Shown here in pieces: positions 1 to 7,755 of a stretch of DNA of 64,000 bases (within the stretch, counting starts at the first letter, position 1; each line of letters starts with the position of its first letter). Under the pieces are notes generated by a model. It searched no databases, was not told the DNA's origin, and saw only the letters and a program-made list of their open reading frames with translations. The stretch is taken from positions 1 through 64,000 of the forward strand of contig NZ_JAVREH010000013.1 of NCBI RefSeq assembly GCF_031845305.1, in the 5' to 3' direction. The stretch is from Jatrophihabitans_A lederbergiae. GTDB lineage: Bacteria > Actinomycetota > Actinomycetes > Mycobacteriales > Jatrophihabitantaceae. A program made the position numbers and the translations under genes.

Positions 1-56
1 CGATACAACTCGACAGCGTCGCGGCGAAACTCCTCGGAGTAGTTCTTCCTCGCCAT
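1..56 (-). CDS. IS3-family transposase OrfA, 5' end only (cut by window edge)
   Basis: Read on the minus strand, the first 56 bases begin with ATG and give MARKNYSEEFRRDAVELY. This is the typical N-terminus of the helix-turn-helix OrfA protein of actinobacterial IS3 elements, which binds the ends of the element. The gene runs off the left edge, so most of OrfA and all of OrfB lie outside the window. The IS terminus should lie between this start and the CYTH-CHAD gene; a stretch around 100-125 resembles an IS3 end, but the other end cannot be compared. The family call rests on 18 residues, which are characteristic. Whether the element is intact is unknown. Confidence 0.75.
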   Translation of the reverse strand, partial: MARKNYSEEFRRDAVELY

Positions 57-181
57 GAGTGGATCATCTCGCTTCCACCCCACCGAAGCAGGGATTGAGC
101 GTGTCCACTACTCGGGGTCAGGTCCCGACCTTCACCACGATGAGCGCCCGACCCCGGCACAATGGTTCGGTGACGCATTCA

Positions 182-1696
182 ATGATCGAACGTGAACTCA
201 AGTTCGATGTCGAGCCCGATTTCGTGGTCCCCGACATCACTGCACTGTTGCCCGAGGGTGGGTGCGTCGAGACCGCCACCGAGCACCTGCGTAGCGACTA
301 CTTCGACACCGCCGATCGCGCCCTGCTCAAAGCACACATGACCCTGCGCCGGCGTACCGGCAGCACCGACACCGGCTGGCAGCTGAAGATCCCGCACCCA
401 CCATTTCGCGAGGAGATCCGTACCGGGCTCACTGCTGATGACGATGTGCCGGCCGAGCTGCACCAGCTGCTGGTGGGGGTGGTCCGCGGGCAGGCCCTGA
501 CCCAGATCGCGAGCGTGCGCACGCAACGCTCCGTCACCCGGCTACTGGACGCCGCCGGCCGCCGGGTGGCTGAGATCGATGACGACACCGTGCACGCCTC
601 CTCCGCCGGTGAAGCCGCCACTGCGACCAGCTGGCGCGAGGTCGAGGTCGAACTGGTTGAGGATGACATCGAGCTGCTGTATGCCGTCAGCAAGCGGCTA
701 CGTCGGGCCGGGGCCCAGGCCTCGGTCAGCACCTCCAAGCTGGCCCGCGCCCTGCCCGACACTCCCGCCACGCCCACTGGGACGATGCCCGACACCACGA
801 TGCCCACCGGGACGTCCAAGGCCAAGAAGTCCACGAAGAAGGACCCCCAGCTGCGTTCGGGGGACGTGGTCGCCGCCTACATCGCCGAACAGCAGCAGGC
901 GATCCTGGCCGGTGATCTCGGGCTGCGCCGCCTGGATGACAGCGTCATTCACAAGACCCGGGTAGCGACCCGCCGACTGCGGAGCACGCTGCGGATCTAC
1001 GGCAGCCTGCTGGACGCCGACCGCGCCGCATCTCTGGATGGTGAGCTGCGCTGGTATGCCGCCCTACTCGGCGAGGTCCGGGACCGCCAGGTCTTGCGCA
1101 AGCGCCTGGACGCCATGCTCGACGACCTCGATGACACGCTGCAGCTCGGCCCCGTCCGGGCCCGGGTGCACACCGAACTCGACCATGAGCAGGCCGAACA
1201 CTGGCAGAGCCTGCAGCACGACATCACCGGCCCGCGATACCTCGCCCTGCTGGCCGACATCGACGCCTGGGTCACCCGACCCCCGTGCACCGCCGCGGCC
1301 GGCAAACCGGCCCAGGCGATGGCCAAGCTCCTCGCTCAGGCCGAGAAGAAAGTGACGCGGCGCCTGGAACACGCCAACGCCACCGGCGACATCCATCTTC
1401 TCCACGACGCCCGTAAAGCTGCGAAACGCGCCCGCTACGCCGCCGAAGCGGCGCAACCGGTCATCGGTGCCCAGGCCGCCGCCGTCCACGCCGACCGTTA
1501 CCAACGTCTGCAGGACCTGCTCGGTGAACACCAGGACAGCCTCGTCAGCGCCGAGCTACTGCGTCGTCTCGGGACGAAAGCCGGCAGCATCCAGGGTGAG
1601 AACGGATTCGCTTTCGGCATCTTGTACGAACGCGAGCAACAGGCCGCTCGCACCGCGCGAACCGAAGCGCGGCGTGCCGCCCGCACGTACCGCTGA
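182..1696 (+). CDS. CYTH-CHAD domain protein
   Basis: The 504-residue protein joins an N-terminal CYTH domain to a C-terminal CHAD domain. CYTH proteins are a triphosphate-tunnel fold acting on inorganic triphosphate or other phosphorylated ligands; the diagnostic E-x-E-x-K motif is at the very start (MIERELKF). CHAD domains are alpha-helical, histidine-rich and bind polyphosphate; here they run from about residue 225 to 500, with conserved H/R helices (VIHKTRVATRRLRSTL, LHDARKAAKRARYAAE). A Thr/Pro/Lys-rich linker separates the domains. The start was set at the methionine directly before the CYTH motif, because the longer upstream reading would run into the neighbouring insertion sequence. 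An in-frame ATG 14 codons upstream is the alternative. The gene stands alone with a terminator behind it. Confidence 0.88.
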   Translation: MIERELKFDVEPDFVVPDITALLPEGGCVETATEHLRSDYFDTADRALLKAHMTLRRRTGSTDTGWQLKIPHPPFREEIRTGLTADDDVPAELHQLLVGVVRGQALTQIASVRTQRSVTRLLDAAGRRVAEIDDDTVHASSAGEAATATSWREVEVELVEDDIELLYAVSKRLRRAGAQASVSTSKLARALPDTPATPTGTMPDTTMPTGTSKAKKSTKKDPQLRSGDVVAAYIAEQQQAILAGDLGLRRLDDSVIHKTRVATRRLRSTLRIYGSLLDADRAASLDGELRWYAALLGEVRDRQVLRKRLDAMLDDLDDTLQLGPVRARVHTELDHEQAEHWQSLQHDITGPRYLALLADIDAWVTRPPCTAAAGKPAQAMAKLLAQAEKKVTRRLEHANATGDIHLLHDARKAAKRARYAAEAAQPVIGAQAAAVHADRYQRLQDLLGEHQDSLVSAELLRRLGTKAGSIQGENGFAFGILYEREQQAARTARTEARRAARTYR

Positions 1697-1729
1697 CGCC
1701 GGACGCGCCCGGCCGCTCAGGTGAGAAAG

Positions 1730-1764
1730 CCGCTGTCCTCAGCCGGGCTGGCTGAGGACAGCGG
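1730..1764 (+). terminator. Rho-independent-like terminator after the CYTH-CHAD gene
   Basis: A perfect 15-bp inverted repeat (CCGCTGTCCTCAGCC and its complement) encloses a 5-base loop, 33 bases after the stop codon. No long T-run follows, as is common in high-GC actinobacteria. Between this hairpin and the lacI promoter about 200 bases hold no gene or site that I recognise. Confidence 0.8.
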
Positions 1765-1966
1765 TCAAGCAGGCACCCACGGTGCTTCAGCGTCGGGAGC
1801 GTGATCGACGCCAGGGTAGGTGGTGTGTCGTCAGTCTCCGAGTTCGCCGGCTGGCTTGTCCCAGCCGGGCACCTGGTACGGACCGAGGATCGACTTGTCA
1901 CCGGGATACGGCTTGGCCCAGCCTGTGGAGGCGTACCAGTCGAGGCGGTGAGCTGGGCAAACGGTC

Positions 1967-1994
1967 TTGACAACGTTGTCTAGGCGCCTAACAT
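1967..1994 (+). promoter_or_regulatory. Promoter with embedded operator of the amino-acid uptake operon
   Basis: TTGACA (1967-1972) and TAACAT (1989-1994) are spaced by 16 bases, a good primary-sigma promoter. A perfect 12-bp palindrome, GACAACGTTGTC (1969-1980), overlaps the -35 hexamer and fits a LacI-type operator. The predicted transcription start falls on or one base before the ATG at 2002, so the lacI mRNA would be leaderless. The inferred role is autorepression of the whole operon. Confidence 0.7.
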
Positions 1995-2001
1995 AGTGCC
2001 G

Positions 2002-3057
2002 ATGACAACCTTGTCAAACGGCGCGGCGGCGAGCGAGCCGGCGCCCGAGCGATCCCGGCAGTGGCCGACCATGGTCGATGTCGCGCGTGCTTCAGGGGCG
2101 TCGCTCAAGACGGTCTCCCGGGTGGTGAACGGCGAGCCGGGCGTCCGTCCGGTCACTGCCGAACGGGTCCAGCGGGCCATCGCCGAGCTGGGTTTCCAGC
2201 GCAACGACGGTGCCAGCATGCTGCGTCGCGGCTCCAGCACGGCCAGCATCGGAATGGTTCTGGAGGACTTCTCCGGACCGTTCTACGCAATGCTCGCCGG
2301 AGCCGTCGAGCGGGTGGCCCGCGATCGCGGCTACCTGATGCTCACCGGCGCTGCGGAGAACGACCCGGAGCGTGCGGCCCGACTGGTTGCCGCGTTCACC
2401 GCGCGGCGGGTCGACGGCCTGATCGTGGCGGCGAGCCGCGCTGACCACAGCGACCTCGACGACTGCATCCCGGCCGGCACCCGCGCGGTGTTCGTCGACC
2501 GCCCCAGCCGGCGCGGTGACGCCGACTCGGTCTCGAGCGACAACGAGGGCGGTACGCGGGCCGCGGTGCGCCATCTGGTTGACCTCGGCCACACCTCGCT
2601 CGGCTTCCTCGGTGCGGACGAGCACAGCTGGACCATCCGGCGGCGGTTGGACGGTTACCGCTCCGCCGTCCGTGCCGATCCGGCGATCGACCCGCAGTCG
2701 GTGGAGCGGATCGCGATGGGACCGCACGACGACGACACGATCGCCGCCGCGTGGTCAAGCTGGACGTCGGGCGACAACCCGGTCACCGCCCTGGTCACCG
2801 CCAACAACCGCGCCACCCTCGCGCTCGTGCGATTCCTGCGCAGCCACCCCGAGATCCGGGTGGGTTACGTCGGCTTCGACGACTTCGAGGCCGCCGAGCT
2901 GATCCAGCCGGCGGTCACGGTCATCGCTCAGGACGCCGACGAGATCGGGCGGCGCGCGGCGGAGCTGCTGTTCGACCGCATCGCCGGTACCGCCGCGGCG
3001 GCCCAGCACGTCGTCATCCCTACCCGCCTTATTCAGCGCGACTCCGGTCGACGCTGA
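2002..3057 (+). CDS. LacI-family transcriptional regulator
   Basis: A 351-residue LacI/GalR protein. The N-terminal helix-turn-helix begins near residue 24 (MVDVARASGASLKTVSRVVN), followed by a hinge helix and a periplasmic-binding-like effector domain of normal length ending in the usual DDFEAAEL...VTVIAQDADEIG segment. ATG 2002 was chosen because the promoter just upstream would start transcription there; an in-frame GTG six bases earlier is the alternative. It is the first gene of a same-strand run with the importer and aminotransferase, and a perfect palindrome sits on its own promoter, so it probably represses itself and the four genes behind it. The inducer is unknown; LacI regulators usually sense sugars, so one heading an amino-acid-type importer is slightly unusual. 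Confidence 0.92.
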   Translation: MTTLSNGAAASEPAPERSRQWPTMVDVARASGASLKTVSRVVNGEPGVRPVTAERVQRAIAELGFQRNDGASMLRRGSSTASIGMVLEDFSGPFYAMLAGAVERVARDRGYLMLTGAAENDPERAARLVAAFTARRVDGLIVAASRADHSDLDDCIPAGTRAVFVDRPSRRGDADSVSSDNEGGTRAAVRHLVDLGHTSLGFLGADEHSWTIRRRLDGYRSAVRADPAIDPQSVERIAMGPHDDDTIAAAWSSWTSGDNPVTALVTANNRATLALVRFLRSHPEIRVGYVGFDDFEAAELIQPAVTVIAQDADEIGRRAAELLFDRIAGTAAAAQHVVIPTRLIQRDSGRR

Positions 3058-3101
3058 ACCGCTCACGCCACCATCGTCGCGTTCCTACCGAGGAGTTCTC
3101 C

Positions 3102-4058
3102 GTGTCCCGTTCCGTATCCACCGGCCGGCTCTCAGTCGCCGCCGTCACCCTGGCCGCGCTCGCACTCACCGCCTGCGGCGGCAGTAAAGGCAGCGATGCC
3201 AAGACCTCACCCGGCTCGAGCTCGTCCGGTTCCGCCATTCCGGACACCTCGAGCATCGTGCGAGCGGTCAGCAAGGATGCGACGCTGGCCGCGGCGGTTC
3301 CGCCCGCACTGAGCGGCAAGGGCACCCTGACCGTCGGGTCCAACGTCCAGTCACCGCCGAACAACTTCTACGGCCCGGACGGCAAGACAGCCGTCGGCTT
3401 CGAGGTCGACCTCATCACGGCCGTCGCCGCGAAGCTGGGAATGAAGGTTCATTACCAGGACATGAGCTTCGACTCGCTGATCACCAGCCTGGCCAGCGGG
3501 CGCATCGACACCACCATCGCCGGCATGAACGACACCAAGGAGCGCGAGCGGAAGATCGACTTCATCGACTACTTCAACTCCGGCATCACGATCATGATCG
3601 GAAAGGGCAACCCGAAGAACATCGGCAGCTCGATGGACCTCTGTGGCAAGAAGATCGCGGTCGTCAGCGGCACCACCCAAGAGGACTTTGCCAAGCAGCA
3701 GTCGAGCAAATGCCAGTCCGGTGGTAAGTCGGCGCTGCAGGTCACCGCCACCGACAGCGATTCACAGAACCAGACGCAGCTGCGGACCGGCCGGGTCGAC
3801 GCGATCCTCAACGACCTGCCCACCGCCGTCTACATCTCGCGCATCGCGGGTGGCGGCAAGTATTTCCAGGTCGTGCAGCAGGCACCGATCAACGGCGCGC
3901 CGTACGGCATCGGGGTCGCCAAGACCAACAAGGCGCTGTCCACCGCGATGCAGAAGGCGCTGCAGGAACTGATCAACGATGGCACGTACGGCAAGATCCT
4001 CTCGGCGTGGCAGGTCACGTCCGGAGCGCTGACCAAGGCCACGGTCAATGGTGGCTGA
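3102..4058 (+). CDS. Polar amino-acid ABC transporter substrate-binding lipoprotein
   Basis: This 318-residue extracellular solute-binding protein (family 3) captures its ligand outside the membrane for the importer encoded next. A signal peptide ends in the lipobox LTAC, making Cys25 the lipid-modified residue; a Ser/Gly-rich tether follows. The mature domain shows family-3 features: GFEVDLITAVAAKLGMKV, then SLASGRIDTTIAGM and RKIDFIDYF. The GTG start is preceded by AGGAG at a six-base spacing; the frame is open much further upstream, into lacI, but only this start gives a secretion signal. It lies 44 bases behind lacI and overlaps the permease gene by 11 bases. A polar amino acid or a related organic acid is likely, but specificity cannot be read from the sequence. 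Confidence 0.92.
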   Translation: MSRSVSTGRLSVAAVTLAALALTACGGSKGSDAKTSPGSSSSGSAIPDTSSIVRAVSKDATLAAAVPPALSGKGTLTVGSNVQSPPNNFYGPDGKTAVGFEVDLITAVAAKLGMKVHYQDMSFDSLITSLASGRIDTTIAGMNDTKERERKIDFIDYFNSGITIMIGKGNPKNIGSSMDLCGKKIAVVSGTTQEDFAKQQSSKCQSGGKSALQVTATDSDSQNQTQLRTGRVDAILNDLPTAVYISRIAGGGKYFQVVQQAPINGAPYGIGVAKTNKALSTAMQKALQELINDGTYGKILSAWQVTSGALTKATVNGG

Positions 4059-4974
4059 GACGGGCCTGCAGCCTGATCGTCGGCTGCTGCCCAAGGTCGG
4101 ACTGCGGCACTGGGGCCGTTACGTCTCGGCAGTGATCGTGCTGGCGGTGCTGCTCGCACTCGGCTATGCGGTTTCCCAGGGCGCGATCGAGTGGCATCTG
4201 GTGCCGGATCAGCTGACCCAGTCGGTGATGCTGGAAGGCGTCCGGAACACCATCGAACTCGCGGTGGTCGCCCAGGCCGGCGCGGTCGTCATCGGGGTGG
4301 TGGTCGCGTTGATGCGGCTGTCGCGTAACCCACTGCTGCGGCTGGTCGCCTTCGGCTACACCTGGCTGTTCCGCGGCCTGCCGGTGCTGCTGCAGATCAT
4401 TCTCTGGTACAACATCGCGCTGATCTTTCCCCGGATCGTCGTGCCGGTTCCGTTCACATCGCTGCATCTGATCAACGAGTCGTCCAACACGTTGGTCACC
4501 GCGTTCCTGGCCGCGCTGCTCGGGCTCGGTCTGAACGAGAGCGCGTACATGGCCGAGATCGTCCGGGCGGGGCTGAGCAGCGTCGATCCCGGGCAGCGCG
4601 AGGCGGCCGAGTCGATCGGGATGACGCCCGGCAAGATCCTTCGCCGGGTGGTGCTTCCACAGGCGATGCGGGTCATCGTGCCACCGACCGGCAACGACTT
4701 CATCAATATGATCAAGGGCACCTCGCTGGCCTCGGTGATCGGCTTCGTCGAGATCACCAAGGCAGCGCAGAACCTCTCCTCGCACAGCCTGGCAGTCGTG
4801 GAGGACCTGCTTGCCGGTGCCGTCTGGTACATGGTCATCGTCAGCGTTGCCAATGTCGGTCAGTACTTTCTCGAACGGTACTACAGCGCCTCGTTACGTG
4901 ATCCGGGCCGGGGCCTGACCTTCCGCATCGGCCGCTCCCTGCGTACGCCACCACTGATGCGAGGTGCCGAATGA
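4048..4974 (+). CDS. Polar amino-acid ABC transporter permease
   Basis: The 308-residue membrane protein forms the translocation channel of the importer. It has an N-terminal membrane helix around residue 30-50, then the conserved His/Glu-type permease core beginning at GVRNTIELAVVAQ. The cytoplasmic EAA loop, which docks on the ATPase, is visible as EAAESIGMTPGKILRRVVLPQA. Family members usually work as homo- or heterodimers; with only one permease gene here a homodimer is likely. It overlaps the binding-protein gene upstream and shares ATGA with the ATPase gene downstream, so translation is probably coupled. Confidence 0.93.
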   Translation: MVAETGLQPDRRLLPKVGLRHWGRYVSAVIVLAVLLALGYAVSQGAIEWHLVPDQLTQSVMLEGVRNTIELAVVAQAGAVVIGVVVALMRLSRNPLLRLVAFGYTWLFRGLPVLLQIILWYNIALIFPRIVVPVPFTSLHLINESSNTLVTAFLAALLGLGLNESAYMAEIVRAGLSSVDPGQREAAESIGMTPGKILRRVVLPQAMRVIVPPTGNDFINMIKGTSLASVIGFVEITKAAQNLSSHSLAVVEDLLAGAVWYMVIVSVANVGQYFLERYYSASLRDPGRGLTFRIGRSLRTPPLMRGAE

Positions 4975-5750
4975 CGACAGTGACCGACGACGTGGTGGTG
5001 CGGGCAATCGGTGTGCGCAAGAGATTCGGCACGCACGAGGTGCTTCGCGGCATCGACCTGACGGTGCGACGCGGCCAGGTGGTGGTGCTGCTCGGTGCGT
5101 CCGGAGCGGGCAAGAGCACCTTCCTGCGCTGCATGAACCGGCTCGAAGTGGTGGACGAAGGCGAGATTTGGGTCGGCGACCAGCCGATCGGTTTCCGACA
5201 GCGCGACGGCAAGCTCCACGCACTGCGCGAGTCCGCGCTCGCCGCGCAGCGGGCCGAGATCGGCATGGTGTTCCAACGCTTCAACCTGTTTCCGCACCGC
5301 ACCGCACTGGAGAACGTGATCGAGGGGCCGATGCAGGTCCGCGGCGTGCCGGCCAAGCAGGCCCGGGCACAGGGCATCGAACTGCTGCAGCGAGTCGGCC
5401 TGGCCGACAAACTTGACCAGTACCCGGCCCGGCTCTCCGGCGGCCAGCAGCAGCGGGTCGCGATAGCACGGGCGTTGGCCATGAAACCAAAGGTGATCCT
5501 GTTCGACGAGCCGACCAGCGCGCTCGATCCCGAACTGGTGGGCGAGGTGCTGCAGGTGATGACCGAGCTGGCCCACGAGGGCATGACCATGGTGGTGGTG
5601 ACGCACGAGATATCCTTCGCGCGTGAGGCCGCCGACGAAGTGGTGTTCATGGACGGCGGCCAGATCGTCGAGGCGGGCCCACCGGAGCAGGTGATCGGTA
5701 ACCCGCGGCACGCGCGGACCCGGCAGTTTCTGGCTCGGGTGCTCACGTGA
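4971..5750 (+). CDS. Amino-acid ABC transporter ATP-binding protein
   Basis: The 259-residue ATPase powers the importer from the cytoplasmic face. All catalytic motifs are intact: Walker A GASGAGKST (residues 42-50), Q-loop in MVFQRFNLFPH, signature LSGGQQQR, Walker B VILFDEPTSALD and the H-loop VVVTHEISFA. Length and sequence fit the GlnQ/HisP subfamily. The short insertion between Walker A and the Q-loop (GFRQRDGKLHALRES) is normal for this subfamily. It starts in the last codons of the permease (ATGA) and overlaps the aminotransferase start (GTGA), so all four downstream genes are tightly packed. Confidence 0.95.
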   Translation: MTTVTDDVVVRAIGVRKRFGTHEVLRGIDLTVRRGQVVVLLGASGAGKSTFLRCMNRLEVVDEGEIWVGDQPIGFRQRDGKLHALRESALAAQRAEIGMVFQRFNLFPHRTALENVIEGPMQVRGVPAKQARAQGIELLQRVGLADKLDQYPARLSGGQQQRVAIARALAMKPKVILFDEPTSALDPELVGEVLQVMTELAHEGMTMVVVTHEISFAREAADEVVFMDGGQIVEAGPPEQVIGNPRHARTRQFLARVLT

Positions 5751-6859
5751 CCATGGTCGAGGACGCGGTGCACACCCGGTACCTCGCTCAGTTCGCCGAG
5801 CCGGTCGGCTACCTCGACCACGCCCGGATCGGTCCGCCGTCACGCGCCGTCGCCACCGCCATCGCCACCGCGGTGCAAGCCACCGTGACGGCCGGCCCGG
5901 CCACCGTCGATCAGCTGATGACCGCCAAACAGGATGTCATCCACTCAGTCGCCGGACTCAGCGGATTCCCGGCGGACGGCATCACGCTGGTCCCGAACAC
6001 CTCCACCGGCCTGTTCCAGGTGGCCTTCGCGCTGTCCGGAGAGGTTGCCTACGGCGGCACCGAGTTCCCGGCGAACCGCTACCCCTGGGTCCGGGCCGCC
6101 GAAGCGGGGCTGCTCGCAGTTCGGGACATCGCCTCCCCGGACGGCCGGACCACACCGGACGCGGTCGCGGCGGCAATGAGCACACGGACCACGGCGGTCG
6201 CGGTGAGCGCCGTGGACTTCGCGACCGGTTACCGCGCTGACCTGCCCGGTCTGCGCGAGGCGATCGGCGATCGGCTGCTCGTGGTGGACGGCATCCAGGG
6301 GTTCGGCGCCGCGGAGTTTCCCTGGACCGTTGCCGATGTACTCGTCGTCGGCGGGCAGAAGTGGCTGCGAGCCGGCTGGAGCACCGGCTTTCTGGCGCTG
6401 TCCGAACGAGCCCTGGACCGCCTGCACCCGCTGCTGTCCGGGTGGACCGGCGTCGAGCGTCCGACGGCGTACGACAGCATCATCCAAGCCCGCGCCGCCG
6501 GAGCGGAGCAATACTCGATCACCAACCTGAGCCCCGCGGCGGACGCCGGCTTCGCTGCCGCGTTGCGGCTGGTGGAGTCCGTCGGCCCGGCCTGGATCGA
6601 GCAGCGGATCGCCGACCGGGTAGACGAGGTGCTGGCAGCCCTGGACCGGATCGGTGCGCTCGTGCGCTCCCCCAGATCCCGTACCGAACGCGCCGGCATC
6701 GTGAGCTTCCAACTGCCCGATCGGTCGTCCGCGCAGGTGCAACGCCGACTGACCGCCGCCGGAATCAGCGCCACGGCGCACAAGGGGTACGTCCGGGTGT
6801 CGGTGCACGCCAGCACCGGTCCCGAGTCGGTGCACGCACTGCTCGACGCGCTGGAATGA
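5747..6859 (+). CDS. Class V PLP-dependent aminotransferase
   Basis: A 370-residue fold-type I PLP enzyme of the class V group (cysteine desulfurase, isopenicillin-N epimerase-like and related lyases). The Schiff-base lysine is in VVGGQKWLRAG, and the preceding aspartate/glutamine region (VVDGIQGFGA) contacts the cofactor. The start GTG overlaps the ATPase stop; an ATG two codons later is possible. Being the last gene of the operon, it probably acts on the imported compound, for example by deamination, transamination, desulfuration or epimerisation. The family is too diverse to choose, and I see no marker of a true NifS/SufS role. Confidence 0.88.
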   Translation: MTMVEDAVHTRYLAQFAEPVGYLDHARIGPPSRAVATAIATAVQATVTAGPATVDQLMTAKQDVIHSVAGLSGFPADGITLVPNTSTGLFQVAFALSGEVAYGGTEFPANRYPWVRAAEAGLLAVRDIASPDGRTTPDAVAAAMSTRTTAVAVSAVDFATGYRADLPGLREAIGDRLLVVDGIQGFGAAEFPWTVADVLVVGGQKWLRAGWSTGFLALSERALDRLHPLLSGWTGVERPTAYDSIIQARAAGAEQYSITNLSPAADAGFAAALRLVESVGPAWIEQRIADRVDEVLAALDRIGALVRSPRSRTERAGIVSFQLPDRSSAQVQRRLTAAGISATAHKGYVRVSVHASTGPESVHALLDALE

Positions 6860-7115
6860 CGGCAAAGCAGCGAGATCCGGCAGGCCTCAGACGGGCACCG
6901 CTGCCGCCTGCCCCCTGCCGGCGAGAGGCAGGACCGATGACGACCTGATCGAGCTGGCCAGCATCGCCGCATGAGCACCACCACCGATGCATGCGCTGGG
7001 TAGCCCACCGCTCCGACCATCGTCCCTTCGGGGCCGAGCGAGTTCGCCCGTCGCCCTGACCGCTGTGTCGTTTGGTCCGGACACCGCCGCCCTCGCAGTC
7101 CGTACGCCGGTAGCG

Positions 7116-7691
7116 TCAGGATGTTGCGCCTTTACGGGTGCGGACGTGTAGCCGTTCGCCTTGTGGGCCGAACAGGACGAGCAGTTCGACGGGTAGTGTC
7201 CCGGCACTGCCGAACCAGTGCGGGGTATGGGTGTCGAACTCGGCGACCTCGCCCGACTTCATGACAAAGTCCAGGGTGCCCAGTTTCAGCCGTAAGCGGC
7301 CGGCGAGCACGTACATCCACTCGTACCCCTCATGGCTCTGCAGCTCGGTTTCGGCCTCGCCGGGCGGTACGACCATCTTGTAGGCCCGCATCCCGCCCGG
7401 CTGCCGGGTGAGCGGAAAGAGCGTGCGGCCGTGGCGCTGTACCGGCTTGGCACGCACCCGCGGGTCCCCCGTCGCGGGTGCCCCGATCAGCTCGTCGAGG
7501 GGTACCCGGTGCGCTCGGGCCAGTGGCAACAACAGCTCCAGTGTTGGCCGGCGTCCGCCGGCCTCCAGCCGCGACAACGTGCTCACCGAGATACCGGTCG
7601 CCGCCGACAACTGAGCCAACGTCGCGCCCCGCTGCTGGCGCACAGCCCGCAACCGCGGCCCCACCGCGTCAAGCACGTCGTTGTCATCCAT
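7116..7691 (-). CDS. XRE-family regulator with C-terminal cupin domain
   Basis: The 191-residue protein combines an N-terminal XRE helix-turn-helix (about residues 6-60, RGATLAQLSAATGISVSTLSRLEAG) with a C-terminal cupin barrel (about 110-185; HEGYEWMYVLAGRLRLKLG). Cupin-XRE regulators bind a small ligand in the barrel and usually control the adjacent operon. The start ATG follows a close GGAG; the frame stays open 22 codons further but without similarity. It is divergent from the flavin-oxidoreductase/methyltransferase gene with 64 bases between starts, and a near-palindrome in that gap is its likely operator. About 256 bases behind it, before the aminotransferase, hold nothing recognisable. 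Confidence 0.9.
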   Translation of the reverse strand: MDDNDVLDAVGPRLRAVRQQRGATLAQLSAATGISVSTLSRLEAGGRRPTLELLLPLARAHRVPLDELIGAPATGDPRVRAKPVQRHGRTLFPLTRQPGGMRAYKMVVPPGEAETELQSHEGYEWMYVLAGRLRLKLGTLDFVMKSGEVAEFDTHTPHWFGSAGTLPVELLVLFGPQGERLHVRTRKGATS

Positions 7692-7708
7692 CACTCCATT
7701 GCTACTGC

Positions 7709-7724
7709 GGCAAACAGATTTGTC
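7709..7724. promoter_or_regulatory. Candidate operator in the XRE/flavoprotein divergent gap
   Basis: The near-palindrome GGCAAA-CAGA-TTTGTC has hexamer arms matching at five of six positions. It sits midway between the two divergent genes and touches a TTGTCA that could be a -35 for the plus-strand gene, so binding would affect both promoters. Assignment to the adjacent XRE protein is inferred from position. Confidence 0.45.
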
Positions 7725-7755
7725 AAGCCTGCGACCGCCGGCGCACTGTTGAGCC

